Notes under the pieces: model-generated
What the model was told of the DNA's origin: nothing
Database searches by the model: none
The model's input: the letters and a program-made list of their open reading frames with translations, nothing else
Program-made: the position numbers and the translations under genes
Part shown: positions 1 to 9,293 of the stretch, piece after piece
Layout of the letters: each line of letters begins with the position of its first letter
How positions within the stretch are numbered: the first letter of the stretch is position 1
From: Pseudomonas sp. LP_7_YM
GTDB taxonomy: Bacteria; Pseudomonadota; Gammaproteobacteria; Pseudomonadales; Pseudomonadaceae
Reading direction: 5' to 3'
NCBI RefSeq assembly: GCF_004364435.1
Contig: NZ_SOCT01000004.1
Location: 248,001-312,000, forward strand
Length of the DNA: 64,000 bases

Positions 1-71
1 GCGCCCCACAACGACGGCAGCGCCACGTTGTAGTTGAGTTCAAACGAAATATCGAGTGAAATCAACGCATT

Positions 72-158
72 GCCCAGATGGTGAAATTGGTAGACACGCC
101 AGCTTCAGGTGCTGGTGACCGCAAGGTCGTGGAAGTTCGAGTCTTCTTCTGGGCACCA
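72..158 (+). tRNA. tRNA-Leu, anticodon CAG
   Basis: An 87-nt class II tRNA. The acceptor arm GCCCAGA pairs with TCTGGGC, and ACCA closes the encoded 3' end. The anticodon stem CCAGC/GCTGG encloses loop TTCAGGT, which gives anticodon CAG reading CTG codons. The T arm contains GTTCGAGTC, and a long variable arm typical of Leu tRNAs is present. A weak promoter candidate lies upstream (TTGTAG at 28-33, 16-base spacer, TATCGA at 50-55). An intrinsic terminator follows directly. Confidence 0.96.
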
Positions 159-164
159 ATTCAA

Positions 165-193
165 ACAAAACCGAGCCAAGTGCTCGGTTTTGT
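165..193 (+). terminator. Rho-independent terminator of the first tRNA-Leu
   Basis: ACAAAACCGAGC (165-176) pairs with GCTCGGTTTTGT (182-193) around the 5-base loop CAAGT. The T run is built into the 3' arm, and the following bases are GCTTTC. It lies 7 bases after the tRNA CCA end. Confidence 0.85.
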
Positions 194-329
194 GCTTTCT
201 GGGGCTTATAGACCCTTCCGCAAAACCGTTTTGAGTGTAGATCAGTTCCCCGCCCCTGCCTTGCCGTACGCCCTACCCGAATCTGAACCTTGTCTACATT
301 GTCGGACTGCACCAATATTTTTCAAAATC

Positions 330-358
330 TTGTTGCACTGAAGCGAAAAATCTAATTA
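330..358 (+). promoter_or_regulatory. Sigma70-type promoter of the second tRNA-Leu
   Basis: TTGTTG at 330-335, a 17-base spacer and TAATTA at 353-358 form a good -35/-10 pair. The expected start near 365 is just upstream of the tRNA 5' end at 371, so the second tRNA can be transcribed on its own although a tRNA with its own terminator precedes it. Confidence 0.6.
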
Positions 359-370
359 AATCAGCGCCAT

Positions 371-457
371 GCCCAGGTGGTGAAATTGGTAGACACGCCA
401 GCTTCAGGTGCTGGTGACCTTACGGTCGTGGAAGTTCGAGTCTTCTCCTGGGCACCA
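371..457 (+). tRNA. tRNA-Leu, anticodon CAG (second copy)
   Basis: An 87-nt near-copy of the tRNA at 72-158, with acceptor GCCCAGG pairing TCCTGGGC-side bases, the same anticodon loop TTCAGGT (CAG) and an encoded CCA end. Differences from the first copy are mostly compensated changes in the acceptor arm and a few bases in the variable arm, so both copies look functional. The 212-base spacer between the copies holds the first terminator and a separate promoter. Confidence 0.96.
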
Positions 458-463
458 AACAAA

Positions 464-492
464 ACAAAACCGAGCCAAGTGCTCGGTTTTGT
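464..492 (+). terminator. Rho-independent terminator of the second tRNA-Leu
   Basis: The same stem sequence as the terminator at 165-193: ACAAAACCGAGC (464-475) pairs with GCTCGGTTTTGT (481-492) around CAAGT. The duplicated unit continues for about ten bases beyond the stem (GCTTTCTGGGG). From here to 728 no gene or clear signal is visible. Confidence 0.85.
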
Positions 493-728
493 GCTTTCTG
501 GGGCCTAATAAGGTCCGGTGACAAATGTGGACGAATGCGAGCTACCACTCGGCAGCCACTCCGCATGTCTGGACGGCATTGTACGCACGCCCATACGTAC
601 TACTTCTTGGCCGGGCGCAGCCCCCTTCAGGCTGAATTGCGCCTTGCGGCTATTGCGCGATCTCGCACAACCGCACCACCCCGCGCGCCCTACATGATCT
701 CCTGATCAAGAGGACATCGAATCGGGCA

Positions 729-1532
729 CTACTTCACCTGGAAAGTACTTTTTTCAGATGGATACCAAAGGTTGTCGCGATAGACCCAGTAATTAACAAC
801 CAGGCTTCCCCCAATCAATGGCGAATAATTAGTGACCGGCAGCTTGGCAGTTACGGATTGTGCCTGCCGGTCGGCCGAATCGACCTTAAAGTCCGCATCA
901 TCGTAGTCAACGGCCGTTGCATTGGCCTTGATCCCCCGCCTGATGATTTTCACCGTCTCATCCAAAGCCATTCCGGAATACTCAAGAGTAACCGTGACAC
1001 CACTTGCCTCATTCTTATTCTCGAGCTTGTCGAGTTCAAGCGTATTCTCTTGAGCTTCCAGGATTTTGGGCGCAGGCAAGTCAAGCCCTCGAACTTCAAA
1101 ATCGGCAGCCGCAGAAGTTCGAATGACAGACTTAACCCCATTCTCAGCTTTTGCAGTCACGTAATATCTGATTTTGGCCATTCTTCCTCGAAGCGCTTTC
1201 AACTTGTCGGCAGGTACACTCAACGGGGTCACGTCCAGCGCCACAGTCAGCTCGGTCTTCCAATAAATGGTCGGATCACGCCCGGTCGCCTCGAGGAATA
1301 CTACCCGCAAATGATCGCCCAGATTAAAATTGAAAAAACCGACGCTTTGCTGCGATTTCAAAAAGAACGGAAGGTCCATGTCTCCGATATACGCCAGGTC
1401 TTCAGTAGTTGGTTGTTCCGAAATCGGCAATCGGTAGGCCAACACAATATATTGCACGTTCTTCGTGCTGTCGTTAATCGTTGGCACGATCGGTTTTGTC
1501 GGATATTTATAAACCACTGGGGTGTTTGCCAT
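729..1532 (-). CDS. Unknown protein, probably beta-rich; accessory gene
   Basis: A 267-aa product starting MANTPVVYKYPTKP. I chose the ATG at 1532 because GAGGA sits 6-7 bases upstream, whereas the longer frame to 1712 has no such site. There is no signal peptide, membrane segment or Cys-rich motif. Alternating hydrophobic/polar segments such as SGVTVTLEYSGM and SVTAKLP, with a C-terminal YWVYRDNLWYPSEKSTFQVK, suggest one or more Ig-like beta sandwiches, but I do not recognise the family. The gene is A/T-richer than the flanks: hand counts give about 45% GC in 961-1020 and 38% in 1321-1380, against about 70% in a row of hflX (8461-8520). That suggests horizontal acquisition next to the tRNA-Leu pair. 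A perfect palindrome lies about 110 bases upstream of the start. The function is unknown. Confidence 0.7.
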   Translation of the reverse strand: MANTPVVYKYPTKPIVPTINDSTKNVQYIVLAYRLPISEQPTTEDLAYIGDMDLPFFLKSQQSVGFFNFNLGDHLRVVFLEATGRDPTIYWKTELTVALDVTPLSVPADKLKALRGRMAKIRYYVTAKAENGVKSVIRTSAAADFEVRGLDLPAPKILEAQENTLELDKLENKNEASGVTVTLEYSGMALDETVKIIRRGIKANATAVDYDDADFKVDSADRQAQSVTAKLPVTNYSPLIGGSLVVNYWVYRDNLWYPSEKSTFQVK

Positions 1533-1642
1533 TTCTTCGTCCTCGATTAACCATGACCAGGCAGTCCTATGCACACCGGTCAGAAAGTGCCAATACCCTT
1601 TCAGCAACTTCAAGCACAAAGTAATAATACGGCAGGCTACAC

Positions 1643-1676
1643 AGCTGTCTACTGTCAAAAATGACAGTAGACAGCT
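1643..1676. repeat. Perfect 15-bp inverted repeat upstream of the unknown gene
   Basis: The left arm 1643-1657 (AGCTGTCTACTGTCA) and right arm 1662-1676 (TGACAGTAGACAGCT) are exact reverse complements around an AAAA loop. There is no U tract on either side, so it is not a classic terminator. It sits 111-144 bases upstream of the start at 1532, where an operator or an RNA hairpin in the leader could act. I cannot name a regulator that binds it. Confidence 0.8.
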
Positions 1677-1816
1677 TGATTCCCGGAACAGATGATGAAG
1701 AGTGACAGCCATGGAGGAGAATTACCGGACGCATCGACATCATCACTGCTAATGCCGCAATAAAAAAATATTGCGATATACATGGCCGACGTTATATCGA
1801 TTCCCTCAACTACGCG

Positions 1817-2512
1817 TCACGCCCGGAACTGCCCCAGACTCGCCTTCAACTGTGCGGCCAACCGATCCAGGTTCTTGCCGCTGACCGTTGTTTCCACCGC
1901 CGCTAACACGGCCTTTTCCGCTTGAGCATGAATCACTTCCACGCGCCCTCTCACGGCCTGTGCGCTCCGCGCTTGGTGTTCAGCCGCACGTGTCGGCAAC
2001 CCGATGGCTGCATTAACCTGCTCGACCGATACCTGCACGCTCAGTAACTGCAGACGCAAAACGACGCGACGCCCAGCACCACTGCCAGCACCCACAACAC
2101 ACCCAATCCCACCAGCGCCAGGCCGACACCGATTCTCAAGCGCAAGGCCTCGGCCGCGCCCCGAACCGTAGAGTTGGTGTTAGCTGCCATAGCCGAAGCG
2201 ACTGTCTGAGCAGCTTGCAGCCGGACACGCAAAGAGTTGCACCTGTTCGTCTTTTAAACGCCTGGAAAGGCCCGCAATTAAATGCTGACGGGTGTTTTGC
2301 GAAAGGCGTTACGTCACGGCTGGCTGCTCCAGTTCGCTCGACAGGTGTTGCGAATCTACACCAAGGCGGGCAGTCAAATCAGTCTCAAGCTCAGTAGTAC
2401 TCCTCCGGGTCAGGGCAACCGCCACCAACACTTGCATCAAAAGCGCAACGCCAAGAGCAATGAATACAGGCCGCAGCAGGGGGCTGCGAAGAAGCGAAAG
2501 GATGGCTGCCAC
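1817..2512 (-). pseudogene. Decayed methyl-accepting chemotaxis protein gene
   Basis: Three pieces of one chemoreceptor remain in order. First, from a possible GTG at 2512, comes the N-terminal membrane helix (LLRPVFIALGVALLMQVLVA) and the start of the ligand-binding domain, broken by a frameshift and stop near 2309-2325. After the stop the frame still reads SQNTRQHLIAGLSRRL down to about 2236. Second, 2071-2232 encodes the end of the sensor domain and the second membrane helix (IGVGLALVGLGVLWVLAVVL). Third, 1817-2071 has the first HAMP residues RRVVLRLQ joined directly to the C-terminal tail (SVEQVNAAIGLPTRAAEHQ to the end), so nearly all of the signalling domain is missing. A single lost C near 2071 separates pieces two and three. 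Family members are about 640 aa; about 230 codons remain. It cannot encode a working receptor. The comparison with intact homologues is from memory. Confidence 0.85.
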
Positions 2513-2612
2513 TGGAGAATCCCACAAACCAAATGCCAGTAAAATGGTGGCACTTTTGTTGAGGATATCTACAGCAGGGCCGCGCCGTTGTGGCAGCGTG
2601 AATAAGACCCAC

Positions 2613-2645
2613 AAAAAAGGGCCGCCAACGGCGACCCCTTTTATT
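2613..2645 (-). terminator. Terminator downstream of purA
   Basis: Read on the minus strand, AAAAGGGGTCGCC pairs with GGCGGCCCTTTT across TTG, ending in a T-rich tail. It lies just after the purA stop (2661) and ahead of the chemoreceptor remnant, so purA transcripts should end here. Confidence 0.75.
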
Positions 2646-2660
2646 TACTTCAACGACTTG

Positions 2661-3968
<1,308 letters not shown>

Positions 3969-4007
3969 TCACGCAAACTTGGTGCCGGCTGCCGCCGACA
4001 GGAAAAC

Positions 4008-5195
4008 TCAAGAGGCCAGCGGCATTACCTGCCAAAGCTCTCCGTGCTGAATCAATTGCCGATCACAGTCGGCTTCTTTCGCTGCTGCGACCGATTGGCC
4101 GGGCAAAGCCTGAACCACGCGTTGACCTTCGCCACGCAACTGGCAGACTGCCCGCCAGAGCGCCGCATCCGTACTGTCGGGCATCCAGATCCCGCCAGAC
4201 GGCAGCTGGATCTGTGCCTGCCCGAGGGTGACCAGGGTTTTCAAATCGGTAGAGAAGCCGGTCGCCGGACGTGCACGACCGAAGTCGGCACCGATGTCAT
4301 CGTAACGACCGCCCTGGGCGATTGACTGGCCGACGCCTGGGACGAATACGGCAAACACCACGCCCGTATGGTAGTGGTAACCGCGAAGCTCACCGAGATC
4401 GAAGTACAACGGCAGGTCCGGGAAGCGAGCCGCCAGACGCTCGGCAATTTCCAGCAGATCGTCCAGCGCCTCGATCACAGGGGCCGGCGCATTGGCCAGA
4501 CGGTCACGCGCTGCAGCCAGCACTTCACGCCCACCACACAGGTCGACCAGCGCCCGTAACATGGCTGCCAGCTCCGACGGCAGGTTCTGCGTCAGCGCGA
4601 TGACTTCGTCGATGGCCTTGCGCTGCAAGGCGTCGAACAGCTGTTGCTCGACCTCACCGGACAACCCGGCTGCACGGGCCAGACCACGGTAAATACCGAC
4701 ATGGCCAAGATCCATGTGCACGTCAGGCACATCCGCCAGCTTCAGCATAGCCAACATCAGGCTGATGACTTCAACATCGCTGGTTGGACTGGCATCGCCA
4801 TACAATTCGGCGCCCAGCTGAATAGGGCTGCGCGAGGACGACAATGCACGAGGCTGAGCATGCAACACGCTACCGGCATAACACAGGCGACTGGGGCCTT
4901 CGCGACGCAGGGTATGCGCATCTATCCGGGCGACCTGCGGGGTAATGTCCGCGCGAAAGCCCATCTGCCGGCCCGACTGCGGGTCGACCACTTTAAAGGT
5001 GCGCAGATCCAGATCCTGGCCCGCACCTGTGAGCAGTGATTCAAGGTATTCAATATGCGGGGTGACGACGAACTCATAGCCCCAGCTCTGAAACAGATCC
5101 AACACCTGACGACGCGCCACTTCTATGCGCGCAGCTTCCGGCGGCAGTACTTCCTCGATGCCATCCGGCAGCAGCCAGCGGTCAACCGTTGCCAT
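4008..5195 (-). CDS. hisZ: ATP phosphoribosyltransferase regulatory subunit HisZ
   Basis: HisZ is a catalytically dead paralogue of histidyl-tRNA synthetase. It forms a hetero-octamer with short-form HisG and is needed for HisG activity and histidine feedback at the first step of histidine synthesis. The 395-aa product begins [21 protein letters not shown], typical of the family, and keeps the class II synthetase-like core but lacks a C-terminal anticodon-binding domain. The ATG at 5195 is the clear start. Its position directly upstream of purA is conserved in Pseudomonas. The 295-base gap upstream to hflC contains the hflC terminator and presumably the hisZ promoter, though no convincing -35/-10 pair was seen. 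Confidence 0.95.
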   Translation of the reverse strand: MATVDRWLLPDGIEEVLPPEAARIEVARRQVLDLFQSWGYEFVVTPHIEYLESLLTGAGQDLDLRTFKVVDPQSGRQMGFRADITPQVARIDAHTLRREGPSRLCYAGSVLHAQPRALSSSRSPIQLGAELYGDASPTSDVEVISLMLAMLKLADVPDVHMDLGHVGIYRGLARAAGLSGEVEQQLFDALQRKAIDEVIALTQNLPSELAAMLRALVDLCGGREVLAAARDRLANAPAPVIEALDDLLEIAERLAARFPDLPLYFDLGELRGYHYHTGVVFAVFVPGVGQSIAQGGRYDDIGADFGRARPATGFSTDLKTLVTLGQAQIQLPSGGIWMPDSTDAALWRAVCQLRGEGQRVVQALPGQSVAAAKEADCDRQLIQHGELWQVMPLAS

Positions 5196-5383
5196 TACGC
5201 CTTTCCCCTATGATCCGGGCGGCCAACCCTTGGGCGAGCCTTGAGTGAAGCAGACAGCGTTCAGCCCGGCGAATACGCTGGGGACGGTTCATCCCCGGAC
5301 AAATGCGCTGCGGCTGTGTGAACACTGTCCTCGAAAAAACTGCCGCGCACGAAATACGCCACGGCCAATCAATCGTGTAGACG

Positions 5384-5409
5384 CAAAAAAGCCGGGAATT
5401 TCCCGGCTG
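5384..5409 (-). terminator. Terminator after the hflKC genes
   Basis: The minus-strand stem GCCGGGA/TCCCGGC around AAT (or ATT) at 5391-5408 is followed by TTTTTT (5385-5390 in complement). It lies about 80 bases beyond the hflC stop and ends the long operon that begins near nnr/tsaE. Confidence 0.85.
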
Positions 5410-5490
5410 CCGCATCATACACACGTTTTGCCGCGCGATCACCCTGCCGGGCAGTTTTGCCGCCCGGCGGAGCCATCGTTTACAGTGCGA

Positions 5491-6360
5491 TTACGGTTTT
5501 GCTTTCTCCAGATAGCGAAAGAACTCACTGCCTGGATCAAGGACCATCACGTCGCTCTTGCTGGCGAAGCTTTCACGGTAAGCACGCAGGCTGCGGTAGA
5601 ACGCGTAGAACTCCTGGTCTTGACCATAAGCCTTGGAGTAGATGGCAGCAGCCTGTGCATCACCATCACCACGCGCTTCCTCGGACTCACGATACGCTTC
5701 GGCCAACAGCACGCGACGTTGACGATCGGCGTCGGCACGAATGCCTTCGGCCAGTTCGTTACCTTTTGCGCGATGCTCACGAGCTTCACGCTCACGCTCG
5801 GTGCTCATACGCTCGAACACACTGCGATTCACCTCCTTCGGCAGGTCGATGGACTTGACCCGGACATCGACGACTTCGATCCCCAGTTCTTTTTCGGCCA
5901 TCTTGTTCAGCGAAGCAGTGATGTCCTCCATCAGCTCGTCGCGCTTGCCCGATACCACTTCGTGCAGAGTGCGCTTACCGAACTGGTCACGAAGACCTGA
6001 CTCCAGGCGACGGGACAGGCGCTCGTCAGCAATTTGTTTCATACCCGATGTCGCGGTATAGAAACGGCCTGCGTCCTTCACGCGCCATTTGGCGTAGGCA
6101 TCGACCATGACCGCTTTCTTTTCCAGCGTCAGGAAGCGCTGAGTCGGCGCATCCAGGGTCAGCAGACGACCATCGAACTTGCGCACCTGATTGACATAAG
6201 GAGTCTTCACATGCAGACCTGGCTGAACATCAGCCTGAACCACACGACCGAACTGCAGCAGCACCGCACGCTCGGTCTGAGCGACGATATAGAAACTGTT
6301 CCACGCCACGACAGCCAGTACGACGCAAACAATGAGGGCGACCAGAGATTTATTGCTCAT
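5491..6360 (-). CDS. hflC: HflC, modulator of FtsH protease
   Basis: HflC is an SPFH/band-7 inner-membrane protein. With HflK it forms a large periplasmic cage around FtsH and modulates turnover of membrane substrates. The 289-aa product has an N-terminal membrane anchor (about residues 5-24, LVALIVCVVLAVVAWNSFYIV), then the SPFH domain beginning VAQTERAVLLQFG and a long charged helical region rich in E/R/A (about 165-235). The ATG at 6360 overlaps the hflK stop by one base (TGATG), so the two are translationally coupled. Length and order are normal for the family. Confidence 0.96.
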   Translation of the reverse strand: MSNKSLVALIVCVVLAVVAWNSFYIVAQTERAVLLQFGRVVQADVQPGLHVKTPYVNQVRKFDGRLLTLDAPTQRFLTLEKKAVMVDAYAKWRVKDAGRFYTATSGMKQIADERLSRRLESGLRDQFGKRTLHEVVSGKRDELMEDITASLNKMAEKELGIEVVDVRVKSIDLPKEVNRSVFERMSTEREREAREHRAKGNELAEGIRADADRQRRVLLAEAYRESEEARGDGDAQAAAIYSKAYGQDQEFYAFYRSLRAYRESFASKSDVMVLDPGSEFFRYLEKAKP

Positions 6361-7532
6361 CAGCGAGTCTCCCTAGTACGCGTGTCACGTTGCTGTTGGG
6401 CATCCGCAGCACGGGAGCCCGGATCGACGACGGTGGTCGCAGCGGCATTGGCCGGCGATGTCGAACCGCTGCGATTGCTTTCGATCATTTTGTCCAATGG
6501 CAGATAAAGCAGGTTGTTCTGACCTTTGTTACCGGTCACAAGCACCTTGCTGGTGTTGCTGAAGACTTCTTGCATGGTATCCAGATACAGACGCTCGCGA
6601 GTGACCTCTGGCGCCTTGCGGTATTCGACGACCAGCTTGGTGAACCGGTCGGCCTCACCCTTGGCACGGGAAACCACTTCGTCACGGTAACCGTTGGCAT
6701 CTTCGACGATGCGTTGAGCCTGACCGCGCGCCTCGGGTACTACGCCATTGGCATAGGTTTCGGCCTGGTTACGTGAACGCTGCTCGTCTTCACGGGCACG
6801 GATCACATCATCGAAAGCTTCCTGAACTTCACGCGGCGCCGCAGCGCTCTGCACGTTCACCTGAGTTACCGAAATACCGGTGCGATAGGTATCGAGAAAT
6901 TTCTGCAGTCGATCCTTTATTTCCCCGGCCATCTTCTCGCGTCCTTCGGTCAGCACGCTGTCCATCGAGGTCGAACCCACGACATGGCGCAACGCACTTT
7001 CGGTCGCGTTCTGCAGACTCACCTCAGGCTGATCGACATTGAGTACGAAGTCCTGGATTTTGGTGATCTTGTATTGGACGGTCAACGGTACCTCGACGAT
7101 GTTCTCGTCTTCGGTGAGCATCTGGCCCTGCTTGCTGTACGCGCGTTCACGCGTAACGTTTTCCAGGTACTTGTGATCGAATGGCGGGAAATAGATATTC
7201 AGACCCGGCCCGACAGTTTCGTGATATTTCCCGAAACGCAGCACCACAGCCTGTTCCTGCTCGTCGACCACATAGATCGCGCTATAAAGCCAGACGGCAA
7301 GCAACACGACAAGGCCGATACCGAGCACGCCGAAGCCGCCGCCCTTGCCTGAACCGCCGCCGCTGCTGCTGCCATCGCGTTTCTTACCACCACCGAACAA
7401 CCCCTTCAGGCTTTCCTGCAGCTTTCGGAAGGCCTCGTCGAGATCCGGTGGCCCCTTGCGGTCGCCGCCCTTGCGCTTACCACCCCAAGGATCCTGATTA
7501 TTCGAGTTGCCACCCGGCTCATTCCAAGCCAT
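6360..7532 (-). CDS. hflK: HflK, modulator of FtsH protease
   Basis: HflK is the partner of HflC in the HflKC-FtsH complex. The 390-aa product starts MAWNEPGGNSNNQDPWGGKR. It has a Gly/Pro/Lys-rich cytoplasmic tail (1-66), one membrane helix (about 68-88), then the SPFH domain (IYVVDEQEQAVVLRFGKY) and a coiled-coil stretch (about 245-320). I chose the start at 7532 because GGAGAG lies about 7 bases upstream and the tail matches the family; the longer frame to 7610 lacks this site. hflX ends 96 bases upstream, and hflC overlaps by one base. The C-terminal tail is Ala/Thr/Arg-rich and of low complexity. Confidence 0.96.
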   Translation of the reverse strand: MAWNEPGGNSNNQDPWGGKRKGGDRKGPPDLDEAFRKLQESLKGLFGGGKKRDGSSSGGGSGKGGGFGVLGIGLVVLLAVWLYSAIYVVDEQEQAVVLRFGKYHETVGPGLNIYFPPFDHKYLENVTRERAYSKQGQMLTEDENIVEVPLTVQYKITKIQDFVLNVDQPEVSLQNATESALRHVVGSTSMDSVLTEGREKMAGEIKDRLQKFLDTYRTGISVTQVNVQSAAAPREVQEAFDDVIRAREDEQRSRNQAETYANGVVPEARGQAQRIVEDANGYRDEVVSRAKGEADRFTKLVVEYRKAPEVTRERLYLDTMQEVFSNTSKVLVTGNKGQNNLLYLPLDKMIESNRSGSTSPANAAATTVVDPGSRAADAQQQRDTRTRETR

Positions 7533-7628
7533 AGCGCTCTCCATCTGATAAAGCAAAGACGCGCCCGCGGCGCGCCGACCAATGCTACAGAATGCCCATC
7601 GAAGCAGCACAGCCGCTTCTTCAGGCTT

Positions 7629-8930
7629 TTATTGCAAAGTGTGTTGCTCGATGAACTCCAGCGGCTGCAGTCCTTCGCGACTCACCAGGCGATTTAGTTC
7701 AACTCGGGGTAAACGCACTGCCAGCAGGCTCTGACCTTCATCGTCATGTTCTTCGCTCTGCACCGCACCCAACTGAAAGAACTGGGCACGCAACCGGGCA
7801 AAACGTTGAGACAGGCACAAGGTGCCAACGAACAGATCGTTGCCCAGCAGCTCTGCAATGGCTTGCTTGAGCAAATCCAGACCGCGACCGTCGCGAGCAG
7901 AAACCCAGACTCGCTGCGGCTTGCCATCGGCATCGCGTTGAATCTGAGGCTCGACCCCTTCGAGCAAATCGAGTTTGTTATAGACCTCCAGCATCGGCAA
8001 GTCCTGGGCACCGATCTCGCCAAGAACCGCCATTACTTGCTCGATCTGTTCCATGCGGTCGGGCTCATGAGCGTCGATCACATGCAGCAGAAGGTCTGAG
8101 TTGCTCGACTCTTCAAGCGTCGCCCGAAAGGCCTCGACCAGCTTATGCGGCAAATGGCGGATGAATCCCACCGTATCGGCCAGCACGATCGGCCCAAGGT
8201 CATTGAGTTCGAGACGGCGCAAGGTAGGATCCAGCGTTGCGAACAGCTGGTCAGCGGCGTAAACATTGGAGTCGGTCACCGTATTGAACAGTGTCGATTT
8301 CCCGGCGTTTGTGTATCCAACGATGGAAACAGTCGGGATGTCAGCCCGGGAACGTCCGCGACGGGCCTGGTCCCGCTGACTGCGGACCTTTTCCAGACGG
8401 CCTTTGATCTGACGCAGGCGAACCCGCAGCAGGCGACGGTCCGTCTCGAGCTGAGTCTCACCTGGACCGCGCAGGCCGATACCACCGCCCTGGCGCTCAA
8501 GGTGCGTCCATCCACGAACCAGACGCGTGCTCATGTGCTCGAGCTGTGCCAGCTCGACCTGCAACTTGCCTTCATGAGTCCGCGCGCGCTGGGCGAAGAT
8601 ATCGAGAATCAGGCCCGTACGGTCAAGCACGCGACACTCGAAAACGCGTTCGAGGTTGCGTTCCTGACTCGGCGTAAGAACATGATTGAAAATGACCAGA
8701 TCGGTTTTTTCGGCGTGGACCAGATCGCGTAACTCCTCGACCTTGCCGCTGCCTACCAGATATTTGGCAGTTGGCCGATGCCGTGGCACGTTGATAAACG
8801 CAACGATATCGGCACCTGCCGAAAGAGCCAGCTCCCGGAACTCCTGCGGATCTTCGCGCGCCTCAGGGTCCTGACCATCCAAATGAACGAGGATTGCCCG
8901 CTCACCACCACTGTGGCGCTCAAAGAACAA
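7629..8930 (-). CDS. hflX: GTPase HflX, ribosome-associated
   Basis: HflX is a translational GTPase that binds the 50S subunit and splits stalled or heat-damaged ribosomes. The 433-aa product has the N-terminal HflX domain (ALSAGADIVAFINVPRHRP), a coiled-coil linker (about 165-195), and the G domain with G1 GYTNAGKS (about 205-212), G3 DTVGF and G4 NKLD. The start is TTG at 8930, supported by TAGGAG 7 bases upstream and by the usual family N-terminus. Only 12 bases separate it from the hfq stop, so the genes are surely cotranscribed. Confidence 0.96.
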   Translation of the reverse strand: MFFERHSGGERAILVHLDGQDPEAREDPQEFRELALSAGADIVAFINVPRHRPTAKYLVGSGKVEELRDLVHAEKTDLVIFNHVLTPSQERNLERVFECRVLDRTGLILDIFAQRARTHEGKLQVELAQLEHMSTRLVRGWTHLERQGGGIGLRGPGETQLETDRRLLRVRLRQIKGRLEKVRSQRDQARRGRSRADIPTVSIVGYTNAGKSTLFNTVTDSNVYAADQLFATLDPTLRRLELNDLGPIVLADTVGFIRHLPHKLVEAFRATLEESSNSDLLLHVIDAHEPDRMEQIEQVMAVLGEIGAQDLPMLEVYNKLDLLEGVEPQIQRDADGKPQRVWVSARDGRGLDLLKQAIAELLGNDLFVGTLCLSQRFARLRAQFFQLGAVQSEEHDDEGQSLLAVRLPRVELNRLVSREGLQPLEFIEQHTLQ

Positions 8931-8942
8931 GGCAGACTCCTA

Positions 8943-9203
8943 TCAGGCGTTACCTGGCTCGGCGTCACCCTGTTCGGATTCGGTCGCGCTAGGCAGACGA
9001 ATTGGACGAACCGGTACGACAGTCGAGATTGCGTGCTTGTAAACCATTTGGCTGACAGTGTTTTTCAGCAAAATTACGAACTGGTCGAAGGACTCGATCG
9101 TGCCTTGCAGCTTGATACCGTTTACCAGATAGATCGAAACCCCCACTTTCTCTTTACGCAAAGTGTTCAGGTAAGGGTCTTGTAGCGAATGCCCTTTTGA
9201 CAT
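8943..9203 (-). CDS. hfq: RNA chaperone Hfq
   Basis: Hfq is a hexameric Sm-like protein that pairs small RNAs with mRNAs and, in Pseudomonas, works with Crc in catabolite repression. The 86-aa product starts [20 protein letters not shown] and carries Sm1 ([19 protein letters not shown]) and Sm2 ([11 protein letters not shown], with the proximal-face YKH). A short acidic C-terminal tail ends EPGNA, as in other pseudomonads. I chose the ATG at 9203 over the longer frame because AAGGAG sits 9 bases upstream. It lies between miaA and hflX in the classical miaA-hfq-hflX order. Confidence 0.98.
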   Translation of the reverse strand: MSKGHSLQDPYLNTLRKEKVGVSIYLVNGIKLQGTIESFDQFVILLKNTVSQMVYKHAISTVVPVRPIRLPSATESEQGDAEPGNA

Positions 9204-9293
9204 GTGCCGCACTCCTTTAAGGATCAATAGAATAAATTCAAAAACATTGGCTTGGCCGTTACCCCCCAAGGATAGACGGCTAATTGCAAGGAC

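Noticed and set aside
1817..2095. An independent 92-aa protein
   Set aside because: Its residues are the tail of a chemoreceptor in frame with the neighbouring fragments, so it is a gene remnant.
5196..5490. A small gene in the hisZ-hflC gap
   Set aside because: Frames there run through the terminator and lack ribosome sites; the gap is explained by a terminator and the hisZ promoter region.
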